Below, piece after piece: positions 1 through 7,577 of a DNA stretch of 22,245 nucleotides; position 1 is the stretch's first letter; each line of letters opens with the position of its first letter. The translations under genes and the position numbers were made by a program. The stretch is from assembly GCA_035495815.1 (NCBI GenBank), contig DATJFH010000185.1:1-22245 (forward strand), read 5' to 3'. Source of the DNA: DATJFH01 sp035495815 (lineage in GTDB: Bacteria > Acidobacteriota > Terriglobia > Bryobacterales > Bryobacteraceae). Below the pieces are notes generated by a model. That model had not been told where the DNA came from. It did no database searches and worked only from the letters and a program-made list of their open reading frames with translations.

Positions 1-461
1 GTGGACGCACCGGGATCCTTTACAAGGACATGGTGCGCGACAAGAAGCTCGCGCTCGCCGCCATCAGCGCCCCCACCTTCCCAGGGGGACGGTATCCGAA
101 TCTCTTTGTCTTCCTTCTTGTCCCCGGCCTTGGAAAAACCACCGACGAAAACGAGAAGGAGTTTTACGCCATCCTGGAGAAATTCAAAACCGAGAAAGTG
201 GACAACGAGACCCTGGCTCGCGTGAAAACCAAGGCTCGAGCCGGCCTCATCCGGCAACTGGACAGCAACGCAGGACTGGCGTCATTGCTCACGACCTTTC
301 ATGTCGCCTATGGCGACTGGCGCAAGCTCTTCACGGCGCTGGACGATGTGAACAAGGTAACCGCCGACCAAGTGCAGCGGGTGGCGCGAAAGTATTTCGT
401 CCCCGAAGCCCGGACGGTCGCCCTGACCGTGCAGCCCAAGAAAAAAGGGGGCTCGCAATGA
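1..461 (+). CDS. M16 family zinc peptidase, C-terminal fragment (5'-partial)
   Basis: The reading frame enters from upstream (first complete codon at base 3) and ends at the TGA 459-461, so only about 152 C-terminal residues are present. They carry features of the last M16 domain: a helix with ETLARVKTKARAGLIRQL, the TTFHVAYGDWRKLFTALDDV segment, and the typical ending VTADQVQRVARKYFVPEARTVALTVQP. M16 proteins are zinc metallopeptidases of the periplasm or outer membrane; the HxxEH active site, if present, lies outside the window. The last four bases overlap the start of the next M16 gene (ATGATG at 458), which points to translational coupling. Since the downstream partner lacks HxxEH, this protein is probably the catalytic member of a two-subunit M16B peptidase, but that is inferred from context. 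The in-frame ATG at 30 is an internal methionine. Confidence 0.88.
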   Translation, partial: GRTGILYKDMVRDKKLALAAISAPTFPGGRYPNLFVFLLVPGLGKTTDENEKEFYAILEKFKTEKVDNETLARVKTKARAGLIRQLDSNAGLASLLTTFHVAYGDWRKLFTALDDVNKVTADQVQRVARKYFVPEARTVALTVQPKKKGGSQ

Positions 462-2551
462 TGAGGGCGCGGTTCGCCGCCGCCTTTGCGCTGGCCGCGT
501 GGCAGGCCGCGTCGGCTCAGCCGTCCCGGGCGCCGGCTTCCTACAAGGATCTGAAATTTCCCCCCTTGCGCCAGATCGAGATCCCGAATATCGAGCGGGT
601 AACGCTGCCGAACGGCATGAAACTTTACCTGCTCGAGGAGCACGAGCTGCCGCTGGTCGGCGGGTTTGCCCTGGTCCGCACGGGGAACCTGTTCGACCCC
701 AAGGACAAAATCGGACTCGCCTCGATCACCGGAACCGTTATTCGCAGCGGTGGAACCAAGAACACCACCGGCGATCAGCTCGATGAGAAGCTCGAAAATA
801 TCGCCGCATCCGTGGAAAGCAGCATCGGCGAATCCAGCGGGCGCGTCTCCTTTTCCGCGCTCAAAGAGAACGCGGACGAAGTGCTTTCCATGTTTCACGA
901 CGTCCTCACCGGGCCGGAATTTCGCCAGGACAAGGTCGACCTGGCCAAGACGCAGTACCGCAGCGGCATCTCACGCCGCAACGACGACCCGCACGGCATC
1001 GCGCAGCGCGAGTTCAGCGACATCATTTTCGGCCGTGACAATCCGTACGGCTGGCGCGAAGAGTACGAGACCATCGACCGCATCAAGCGCGAAGATCTGA
1101 TCGCCTTCTACAAGCGCTACTACTTCCCGGCCAACGTCATGCTTGCGGTCCACGGCGATTTTTCCGCGGCGGAAATGAAGGCGAAGCTGGAAAAGCTGTT
1201 CGCCGATTGGACGATGCAGCAGACCGCCGTACCGCCCTTCCCGAAAGTCACGGCCAAACCGGCGCCCGGCATCTACTTGGCCGTCAAGGAGGACGTGACC
1301 CAGACTTTCTTCGACATGGGTCATCTGGGCGGCCTGTTCCGGGACAAAGATTATCCTGCGCTCGAAGTCATGGGAGACATTCTGGGCGGCGGATTCCCCA
1401 GCCGACTGTTTCAGAAGGTGCGCACCAAGCTGGGCTACGCCTACAGCGTCTCGGCCGCCTGGGGCGCCAACTACGAGCATCCCGGCATGTTCCAGATTTC
1501 GGGCAGCACCAAGTCGCTCTCCACTACGGAAACGTTCATCGCCATCCGCGAAGAGATCGACCGCATCCGTTCCGCCGAGGTCACCGACCAGGAGCTCAAA
1601 ACCGCCAAGGAGACCGTCGAGAACAGTTTCATCTTCAACTTCGACACGCGCTCGAAGACGCTCAACCGGCTGGTCAACTACGAATATTTCGGCTACCCCA
1701 AGGATTTTATCTTCCAGTACCAGAAAGCCATCGCCGCCGTCACCAAGGCGGACGTTCTGCGGGTGGCCAAACAGTACCTGCGGCCGCAGGACCTGGTGAT
1801 AGTCGCGGTGGGTAATCCGAAGGATTTCGCCAAGCCACTCGACAGTCTGGGTAAAGTAACGCCCATCGATCTGACCATTCCGGAGCCGAAGGTGGAAGCG
1901 GCGAAAGTGGACTCCGCCTCTCTGGTCAAGGGAAAGCAGTTGCTGCAGCGGGTCCAGCAGTCAGTTGGCGGCGCGGACAAACTGGCCGGCGTGAAGGATG
2001 TGCGTCAGGTGGCCGAAGTGCAGATCGACCCAGCCATGGGAGGTCTCAAGCTGAAGCAGACCAACCAGTGGCTGTCGACCGGACGCTTTCGCCAGGAAGT
2101 CGAAGCGCCCTTCGGCAAGCTTTCTTCCTTCACCGACGGCAGATCCGGTTGGGTCAGAGGTCCCCAGGGCGAAGGCGCGCTCGCCGGCCCCATGCTCAAA
2201 CAGGCGCAGGGCGAGATCTTCCGCAGCTATTTCGGGCTGATGAGCAGCGATCGGAATCCGGACCGGACGGTCAACTACGCCGGGCCGGGGGCGCTCGACA
2301 TTTCCGACCAGTCGGGCAACTCCGTGCGATTGATGGTCGACGAAGCTACAGGAATGCCGCTCAAAACGTCCTACCCGGGATCCCAGGGCACGATCGAAGA
2401 AAGCTGGTCGGACTTGCGGGAAGTGGACGGCATGAAGGTTCCTTTCAAGATCAAGGTCACGCAGAACGGGAAGAACTTCGCCGAGGTCACCGTACAGGAA
2501 CTGAAGGTCAACACGGGCATTACCGAAGAGCAGTTGAGTAAACGTCAATGA
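458..2551 (+). CDS. M16 peptidase-like subunit without HxxEH, with C-terminal LolA-like domain
   Basis: This 697-aa protein begins with a Sec-type signal peptide (hydrophobic residues about 6-20, AxA-like end at ASAQ). Residues about 40-240 and 270-470 are the two M16 halves. At the position where active M16 peptidases carry HxxEH, this protein reads GLASITGTVIRSGG (86-99), so the first half lacks the zinc site. The second half keeps the RxxxGYxY element (R322, Y327, Y329) that supplies substrate-binding residues in two-subunit M16B enzymes. Residues about 490-697 do not belong to M16; they look like the lipid-binding LolA-type fold seen in the next gene (GGADKLAGVKDVRQVAEVQI, then strands ending in TVQELKVNTGI). 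The start at 458 follows AAGGGGG (445-451) by six bases. I infer a non-catalytic partner of the upstream M16 protein, exported to the periplasm; its role is not known. Confidence 0.87.
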   Translation: MMRARFAAAFALAAWQAASAQPSRAPASYKDLKFPPLRQIEIPNIERVTLPNGMKLYLLEEHELPLVGGFALVRTGNLFDPKDKIGLASITGTVIRSGGTKNTTGDQLDEKLENIAASVESSIGESSGRVSFSALKENADEVLSMFHDVLTGPEFRQDKVDLAKTQYRSGISRRNDDPHGIAQREFSDIIFGRDNPYGWREEYETIDRIKREDLIAFYKRYYFPANVMLAVHGDFSAAEMKAKLEKLFADWTMQQTAVPPFPKVTAKPAPGIYLAVKEDVTQTFFDMGHLGGLFRDKDYPALEVMGDILGGGFPSRLFQKVRTKLGYAYSVSAAWGANYEHPGMFQISGSTKSLSTTETFIAIREEIDRIRSAEVTDQELKTAKETVENSFIFNFDTRSKTLNRLVNYEYFGYPKDFIFQYQKAIAAVTKADVLRVAKQYLRPQDLVIVAVGNPKDFAKPLDSLGKVTPIDLTIPEPKVEAAKVDSASLVKGKQLLQRVQQSVGGADKLAGVKDVRQVAEVQIDPAMGGLKLKQTNQWLSTGRFRQEVEAPFGKLSSFTDGRSGWVRGPQGEGALAGPMLKQAQGEIFRSYFGLMSSDRNPDRTVNYAGPGALDISDQSGNSVRLMVDEATGMPLKTSYPGSQGTIEESWSDLREVDGMKVPFKIKVTQNGKNFAEVTVQELKVNTGITEEQLSKRQ

Positions 2552-3438
2552 TGCGATCGCATGAACAGGCAGGAGAGGCTTCCCCGCCAGTCGGGCGCAG
2601 TTCCCTGCCCCTCGCCGCGGCGGTGCAATGCGCCCTGATGTGCCTCCTGGCGCTACCCTCTCTGGCGGCCGAATCCAATCAGGACCGCGGCAAGCGCATC
2701 GTCGATGAAGCTTTGGCCGCAATCGGCGGGAAGAATTTCCTCGGGTTGCGCGATCTGGTGGTGTCCGGCCGCGCCTATTCCTTCTACCGGGAAGAGCTCT
2801 CCGGCCTGTCCATCGCCAAAATCTACACCCGCTATCTGATCCGGCCGGAACCGCCCGTCGCCGGGTTCTTCGGCCTTCGCGAACGGGAATCGTTCGGCAA
2901 GAAGGAAGAGAGCTCCGTGGTGTTCACGGAAAAGGACGCCTATGAGATCACCTTTCGCGGCGCTCGTCCGATTCCCGAGGATCGCTACAACCGCTTTCGC
3001 GAGAGCACGCTCCGCGACGTTTTGTATATCCTCCGCCAGCGTCTGGGCGAGCCCGGCCTGACGATCGAATCGCGCCACACCGACGTGATCGACAATCAAC
3101 CGGTCGAAATCGTCGACATTTCCGACAGCGACAATCGCATTGTGACGGTCTATTTCCAGCGCTCCACCAAGCTCCCCATCCGGCAGGTCACCGAACGGCG
3201 GGACCCGAAAACCAATGAGCGTAACGAGGAGGTGACCGTTTACTCCAAGTTCCGTGACGTGGGCGGCGGCGTGATGTGGCCCTTCGCCGTACAACGCGAG
3301 CGAAATGGTGAGAAAATCTTTTCCATGTTCGCCGAATCCGTCAAGATCAACCAGGATCTGACCGACAACCTGTTTACGCTGCCGGCCGATATGAAAATCC
3401 TGGGCGGGCCTAAGAAGGCCATCGAGCTGAAGAAATGA
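2548..3438 (+). CDS. exported LolA-like (outer-membrane lipoprotein-sorting type) protein
   Basis: A 296-aa protein whose start (tandem ATGATG) overlaps the stop of the M16-like gene by four bases. Residues about 19-41 form a hydrophobic signal peptide after a longer polar N-terminus, with a cleavage-like LPSLAAES. The mature part begins with an IVDEALAAIGG helix, then alternating strands and charged turns typical of the LolA/LppX-like fold: VSGRAYSFY, a central VYFQRSTKLPIRQVTE strand pair, and DVGGGVMWPFAVQRERNGEK near the end. The last of these resembles the tail of the preceding M16-like protein (EVDGMKVPFKIKVTQNGKN). Proteins of this fold bind lipid or lipoprotein acyl chains in the periplasm. 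Its ligand cannot be read from the sequence. The 3' end overlaps the next gene by four bases, so the cluster is probably co-translated. Confidence 0.75.
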   Translation: MMRSHEQAGEASPPVGRSSLPLAAAVQCALMCLLALPSLAAESNQDRGKRIVDEALAAIGGKNFLGLRDLVVSGRAYSFYREELSGLSIAKIYTRYLIRPEPPVAGFFGLRERESFGKKEESSVVFTEKDAYEITFRGARPIPEDRYNRFRESTLRDVLYILRQRLGEPGLTIESRHTDVIDNQPVEIVDISDSDNRIVTVYFQRSTKLPIRQVTERRDPKTNERNEEVTVYSKFRDVGGGVMWPFAVQRERNGEKIFSMFAESVKINQDLTDNLFTLPADMKILGGPKKAIELKK

Positions 3439-4637
3439 GACGCCGCGAATTCGTTGCCCTGGCAGCCGCGCCGGCGCTGCCTTTCCAGACCGGCCCACGC
3501 AAGAAGATCGCCGCCATCTCGAGCACCTACCACGTACGCTCGCATAGCGACAATTTCATCACGCGCTTCCTCGAGGGCTACTGGATTGGGGAGAAATACT
3601 ATCCTCCGCCCTGCGATATCGTGTCGCTGTACCTCGACCAGACGCACCCGGCCGACATCGCGCACAAGCTGGCGGCATCCTACGGCTTTCCGATCAAGCC
3701 CACTATCGCCGATGCCCTCACGCTTGGAACCGGCAAACTGGCCGTGGACGGGGTGCTTCAGATCTGCGAGCACGGCGACTATCCTTTCAACGATAAGCAG
3801 CAGCAGCTCTACCCGCGCTACGAGTTCTTCGAACAGGTGGTACAGGTGTTCCGCAAGTCAGGCCGTTCCGTGCCGGTGTTCACCGACAAGCACCTCTCGT
3901 ACGACTGGACGAAGGCCAAGCGGATGTACGATTTTTCGCGCGAGTTGAAATTCCCGCTAATGGCGGGCTCATCCGTATCGGTCACCTTTCGCAGGCCGGA
4001 GCTCGACTTCCCGCTCGGCGTCGAGTTCACGGACGCGCTGATGGTAGGCGGCGGCTGGGTATCGGACGGTGGCGTGTTCCACAACCTGGAAACGCTGCAG
4101 TGTTTCGTCGAGCGGCGCAAAGGCGGAGAGACGGGGATCCGCTCGGTGGAGCATGTGGAGGGTCCGGCGGTGTGGAAGGCGGCCGAGCAGGGGCGCTGGT
4201 CGAAAACCCTGATGCGCGCGGCATTATCGCGCGGGCTGAAGGTAGGTCCGGGCGCACCCGAGGACGTGCCGAAGCCGGTCGTCTGCCTGCTCGAATACAA
4301 CGATGGCTTCCGCGCATCCGTTCTGATGCTTCCCGGCTTGGTCAATGAGTATCTGGTGGCATTCCAAGTCAAGGGCCGTCGGGAGCCCGACAGCGCCCTC
4401 TGCTACATTCCTATTGAGAATTCCAATAACTTCAGCCCGCTGGTCGACGCCATTGCCAACATGTACCTGACCGGGAAGCATCGTTATCCGGTCGAGCGCA
4501 CCCTGCTCACCACCGGAGCCCTTTCCTTTCTGATGGAATCGGCTCATCAGGGCCACAAGCGCATCGATACTCCGATGCTCAAGGTGGCATACAAGGCGCC
4601 CGAAAAGTCTTATTACGCTCACGGGGAGGGGTCCTGA
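3435..4637 (+). CDS. Tat-leader protein of unrecognised family, copy A (divergent Gfo/Idh/MocA-like fold suspected)
   Basis: I do not recognise a named family for this 400-aa protein, but a close paralogue lies at 20045-21253. The N-terminus MRRREFVALAAAPALPF is a short twin-arginine-type leader. Residues 23-60 look like a Rossmann beta-alpha start (KKIAAISSTY) without GxGxxG. Conserved blocks shared with copy B are TIADALT (90-96), LAVDGVL (102-108), EHGDYP (112-117), LYPRY (125-129), GRSVPVF (143-149), DKHLSY (151-156), MAGSS (176-180), QCxVERR (222-228) and YPVERTLLT (351-359). By hand, 70 of the 100 residues 81-180 are identical, without gaps. The order 'VDGVL..., GRSVPVF, DKHL, helix, strand' parallels 'DVV..., GKHVFVEKPL' of Gfo/Idh/MocA oxidoreductases, with DKH in place of EKP and the lysine kept (K152). 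Its start overlaps the upstream stop (ATGA), and a lactonase-like gene follows. Enzymatic activity is unproven. Confidence 0.72.
   Translation: MRRREFVALAAAPALPFQTGPRKKIAAISSTYHVRSHSDNFITRFLEGYWIGEKYYPPPCDIVSLYLDQTHPADIAHKLAASYGFPIKPTIADALTLGTGKLAVDGVLQICEHGDYPFNDKQQQLYPRYEFFEQVVQVFRKSGRSVPVFTDKHLSYDWTKAKRMYDFSRELKFPLMAGSSVSVTFRRPELDFPLGVEFTDALMVGGGWVSDGGVFHNLETLQCFVERRKGGETGIRSVEHVEGPAVWKAAEQGRWSKTLMRAALSRGLKVGPGAPEDVPKPVVCLLEYNDGFRASVLMLPGLVNEYLVAFQVKGRREPDSALCYIPIENSNNFSPLVDAIANMYLTGKHRYPVERTLLTTGALSFLMESAHQGHKRIDTPMLKVAYKAPEKSYYAHGEGS
4623..4631 (+). promoter_or_regulatory. strong ribosome-binding site for the SMP-30-like gene
   Basis: The purine run GGGGAGGGG ends seven bases before the ATG at 4639 and lies inside the last codons of the upstream gene. 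Few genes in this cluster show such a clear Shine-Dalgarno sequence, so it fixes the start of the lactonase-like gene. Confidence 0.6.
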
Positions 4638-4638
4638 G

Positions 4639-5433
4639 ATGCAGGCTTCCGCCTACAGTGTCGAAAAGGTCGCCGGCGGTTTCGGCTTCACCGAAGGTCC
4701 TGTTTTCAGCCGCCGCGGGTACCTGTTGTTCAGCGACATCCCCGCCAATCGCATCATGAAATGGGAGCACGGCAAGGTCACTGTGTTCCGTGAGAAAAGC
4801 AACGGAACCAATGGACTGACGTTCGATCACCAGGGCCGGCTGTTGGCCTGCGAAACCGGCCGCGTCACGCGCACGGAGAAAAACGGCAGCATCACCACGC
4901 TGGCCCAGAAGGGACTCACCAGGCCCAACGACATCGTCTACGCCATCGACGGCGCGATCTATTTCAGCGATCTCGTGCCGCGGGACGCTTCAGGCAAGTC
5001 GCTGGTCTATCGCATCACGCGGCAAGGCGAGCTGCGTGTCGCCAATGGCGATTGCGAAAGGCCGAACGGAGTCGCTCTCGCGCCCGATCAACGCAAGTTG
5101 TACGTCGCCGACAGCGGGGCGCGCAACGTGCGGGTGTTCGATATTGCAGCGGATGGAGCGTTGGGCGGGGGCCGCATCTTCGCGGATTTGAAGTCGGACG
5201 AGCCCGGTGTTCCGGACGGACTCAAGACGGACGAAAGCGGCGGCGTCTGGGTGGCGGCGTCCGGTGGAATCTGGGTTTTCGACAAAGAGGGTCGGCGGGT
5301 GCAAATCATCAAGACGCCGGAACCGCCGGCCAACTGCGGTTGGGGCGAGGGATTCCACAACCTGTACGTAACCGCACGGACCTCGGTTTACAAGGTTCAA
5401 ACCAACAGGGTGAACGGAACCCGCACCTACTGA
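4639..5433 (+). CDS. SMP-30/gluconolactonase/LRE-type lactonase
   Basis: A 264-aa beta-propeller protein of the SMP-30 family, which hydrolyses sugar lactones or related cyclic esters with a single divalent metal. The expected ligand positions are visible: E19 in FTEGP, N143 in RPNGVAL and D193 in VPDGLKTDE, with the substrate-contacting N97 in RPNDIVYA. Repeating propeller strands with DG/DS turns (AIDGAIYFSDL, KLYVADSGARNVRVFD, GGVWVAASGGIWVFD) run the length of the protein. Length is slightly short for the family but all blades appear present. No signal peptide is visible, so it is likely cytoplasmic. It starts one base after the stop of the copy A gene and is probably in the same operon, which suggests a shared sugar-acid or sugar-lactone pathway; the actual substrate is unknown. 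Confidence 0.85.
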   Translation: MQASAYSVEKVAGGFGFTEGPVFSRRGYLLFSDIPANRIMKWEHGKVTVFREKSNGTNGLTFDHQGRLLACETGRVTRTEKNGSITTLAQKGLTRPNDIVYAIDGAIYFSDLVPRDASGKSLVYRITRQGELRVANGDCERPNGVALAPDQRKLYVADSGARNVRVFDIAADGALGGGRIFADLKSDEPGVPDGLKTDESGGVWVAASGGIWVFDKEGRRVQIIKTPEPPANCGWGEGFHNLYVTARTSVYKVQTNRVNGTRTY

Positions 5434-5453
5434 GGATTGGGTCGGGTCGGACA

Positions 5454-5478
5454 GGCGTTACCTCTGTCCGGTAACGCC
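5454..5478. terminator. hairpin between convergent genes, possible bidirectional terminator
   Basis: GGCGTTACC (5454-5462) and GGTAACGCC (5470-5478) form a perfect 9-bp stem around a 7-base loop, in the 55-bp space between the end of the lactonase-like gene (+) and the end of the glycine-zipper gene (-). There is no clear U-tract on either side, so intrinsic termination is plausible rather than certain. Confidence 0.5.
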
Positions 5479-5488
5479 ACCGGAACAA

Positions 5489-6385
5489 CTACCAGCGCCG
5501 GTAGTGCCCTCGCCCGTAGAACCCCCGGCCTGAATAGAAATAAAAGCTGGGACCGTAAAATCCCGGGCCGTAGTAATACGGATAATAACCACCGTAATAA
5601 TAGGGCGGCGGCACAGGACGCCCGTACCTTAGCGTCGGCGCCGGGCGCGACTGAGCTTGCTGCTCGTAATCTTCCTGCATCACCGGCGGATACGCCTCCG
5701 CGTATTCAGCGGCAACCGTGATCGGGGTTTCCAGACGGAATGTCAGCGGCTGTTCGGGATAAACCTCGGTCGCCCGGCCGCGCGTCGCCAGCACGCCGAT
5801 GGTCGAAACGACGGCCCCGCCGATCGCTCCCATGCCGGCTCCGAATCCGCCGTCCACTGCCCCGCCGATAGCCGCGCCGAGGCCCGTAGTAGCCCCAATA
5901 GCGGCTGCATCCGACCCTACCGAGGTGTTGCCGTTGCGCTCGGTAAGCTTGCTGCCGATCTGGACCTGCCGACCGTCTGCAAGGCTCAGTTCGGTCAGTT
6001 GCAGTCCGAGCCGCGAAGTTCCTTTGACATGACCCGCTTTCTGCGCGTCGGCCACGATCCCGCCAACCGTCTGTCCACGGCGCGCGATCACCCGGCCGTT
6101 TGCTACTACCGGCTGGGCCAGCGTTGCGGTAAAAGGATCGCCCTGCTGATTTCGATCGCTCGAAAGATGCTGGTTCATTCGCACCGTGATCCACGTGCCC
6201 GCCGGTACGACGAGTGTGTGGGGCGCAGGCGCTTCGACAGGGGGCGCCTCGTCTGCCTGCTGCACCGGATCTCCAACTCTCCGCCATCCGGTGTTCGGCT
6301 GTTGCTCCTGCGCGAGCCCCGGCAGCGCGCCCGCCGCCGAGAACGCCAGGAGAGTCGTGAAAATCCATTGCTGTTGATTAGGCAT
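5489..6385 (-). CDS. exported glycine-zipper protein with Tyr/Gly-rich tail
   Basis: A 298-aa protein. I chose the ATG at 6385 over the upstream in-frame starts (for example 6457) because AAGGAG (6395-6400) lies nine bases before it. Residues 8-25 are a signal peptide (IFTTLLAFSAAGALPGLA). After a Pro/Glu-rich linker comes a beta-rich domain, about residues 57-150 (AGTWITVRMNQHLSSDRNQQ, GRVIARRGQTVGG, SRLGLQLTELSLADGRQVQI). A small-residue stretch follows at 160-203 with repeated Gly spacing (GATTGLGAAIGGAVDGGFGA), a glycine zipper as in envelope proteins that insert in or pack at membranes. The tail 254-298 is mostly Tyr, Gly and Pro. The head resembles proteins often seen in Acidobacteria. 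It is a cell-envelope protein of unknown function, transcribed towards the SMP-30-like gene. Confidence 0.78.
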   Translation of the reverse strand: MPNQQQWIFTTLLAFSAAGALPGLAQEQQPNTGWRRVGDPVQQADEAPPVEAPAPHTLVVPAGTWITVRMNQHLSSDRNQQGDPFTATLAQPVVANGRVIARRGQTVGGIVADAQKAGHVKGTSRLGLQLTELSLADGRQVQIGSKLTERNGNTSVGSDAAAIGATTGLGAAIGGAVDGGFGAGMGAIGGAVVSTIGVLATRGRATEVYPEQPLTFRLETPITVAAEYAEAYPPVMQEDYEQQAQSRPAPTLRYGRPVPPPYYYGGYYPYYYGPGFYGPSFYFYSGRGFYGRGHYRRW

Positions 6386-6394
6386 GGTCCCCAT

Positions 6395-6400
6395 CTCCTT
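6395..6400 (-). promoter_or_regulatory. ribosome-binding site for the glycine-zipper gene
   Basis: AAGGAG on the minus strand lies nine bases before the ATG at 6385. An alternative in-frame ATG directly abuts this site, which would be too close, so the site decides the start. Confidence 0.6.
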
Positions 6401-6527
6401 CCTTCGCGCAGCAGCGTAGCACGCAAATAACCAATCGCCAAGCAATTGAAAATCCATGGTCGAATAGGCCTGGCTGCAATTCGCCGGTGGTGGTTTTCAG
6501 CCACACCTTTTCTTTTAGACCAGCGCT

Positions 6528-6533
6528 TATAAT
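6528..6533 (+). promoter_or_regulatory. -10-like TATAAT, possible leaderless promoter of the Gfo/Idh gene
   Basis: A perfect TATAAT ends six bases before the ATG at 6540. If used, transcription would begin at or next to the start codon, giving a leaderless message. No good -35 match stands 16-18 bases upstream (ACCTTT is the best) and no Shine-Dalgarno sequence precedes the ATG, which fits that reading. Confidence 0.5.
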
Positions 6534-6539
6534 CAGGTC

Positions 6540-7577
6540 ATGGCCGAATCCATTACCCGGCGCTCCCTTTTGGCGGCGGCCGTTCCCGCTTTCCGCCTTC
6601 CGAAGAAGATTCGTGTCGGTGTAGTCTTCATGGAGGGTCATACCGGTGAAGTATTCCGGCCCATCGAGGGCGCCCCGGACATCGAACTGGCGGCTGTATC
6701 CGATCCAAATCCAGGCAAAATGGCCAAGCTGGCAGCCGGGGTACGGCGCTACGGCGACTACCGGCAGATGCTGGAAAAGGAACAGCTCGACGTGGTCGGA
6801 ATCGGCGGGCCCAACCACCTGCGCAGCGCCGTGATTCTGGCGTGCGCCGCGCGCAAGGTTCATATCGCCGCGGAGAAACCGCTGGCGATCGAGCGCGCCG
6901 ACCTGGAACGAGTCCGGGAGGCGGTGCGGCAGAGCCAGGTTCACCTCACCATGTTTCTGCCCATGCGTTTCTCTTCTCCGTACCTGGCGATGAAGCAGGT
7001 TGTGGATTCCGGCGAGATCGGTGAAATCGCACAGATCGACGCGCAGAAGTCGTACAAGCTCGGCGAGCGCGCGTCCTGGATGCTCAAACATGAGACGTAC
7101 GGCGGCACGATCCCTTACATCGGGGTCCACATGGTGGATCTGATGCGATGGATCAGCGGGCGCGACTTTGTGGAAGCGGTATCGTTGCAGAACCGGGTCG
7201 GCTACCCGGAATACGGGCAGATGGAGAACACGACGGGCACCCTGTTCCGGCTCGACAACGGCGGTGTCGGGGTCCTGCACATGGACTATCTGCGGCCGCT
7301 GACCGCCGTCACGCACGGCGACGACCGACTCCGAATCGCGGGTACGAAAGGCGTGGTCGAGTATCAACAGTCGACTGGCGTTACCGTGATTTCCGGAAAA
7401 CAGAAGGCGCGCACGATTACCGACCTGCCGCCGACACGGTCGCTGTTTCTGGATTTCCTCGATTCGGTTTACAATCAGAAGCCTGCCGGTCTACCGCTGG
7501 CGGATATTTACCGAGTCAACGAGATCGTGCTTGGCGCCAGGGAAGCGGCCGAAAAGGGCGCCTTCGTGAAGCTGTAG
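6540..7577 (+). CDS. Gfo/Idh/MocA family oxidoreductase with Tat-like leader
   Basis: A 345-aa protein of the NAD(P)-dependent Gfo/Idh/MocA family, which oxidises or reduces sugars, inositols and related polyols. Residues 5-17 (ITRRSLLAAAVPA) resemble a twin-arginine leader. The Rossmann half begins at KKIRVGVV (22-29), but the usual GxGxxG is replaced by FMEGHTGEV. Family landmarks follow: AAVSDPNPGKM (51-61), GIGGPNHLRSA (87-97), the AEKPLA motif (111-116) with K113, and GGTIPYIGVHMVDLMRW (188-204) with H197 and D200 at the usual catalytic positions. The C-terminal domain has GVGVLHMDYLRPL and ends with the usual DIYRVNEIVLGAREAAEKG helix. Length is normal. It stands alone between opposite-strand neighbours. 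Substrate and whether it is really exported are unknown. Confidence 0.87.
   Translation: MAESITRRSLLAAAVPAFRLPKKIRVGVVFMEGHTGEVFRPIEGAPDIELAAVSDPNPGKMAKLAAGVRRYGDYRQMLEKEQLDVVGIGGPNHLRSAVILACAARKVHIAAEKPLAIERADLERVREAVRQSQVHLTMFLPMRFSSPYLAMKQVVDSGEIGEIAQIDAQKSYKLGERASWMLKHETYGGTIPYIGVHMVDLMRWISGRDFVEAVSLQNRVGYPEYGQMENTTGTLFRLDNGGVGVLHMDYLRPLTAVTHGDDRLRIAGTKGVVEYQQSTGVTVISGKQKARTITDLPPTRSLFLDFLDSVYNQKPAGLPLADIYRVNEIVLGAREAAEKGAFVKL

Noticed and set aside
308..898. Long minus-strand open frame over the M16 genes
   Set aside because: It overlaps two well-supported M16 reading frames and has no motif; long shadow frames are normal in GC-rich DNA.
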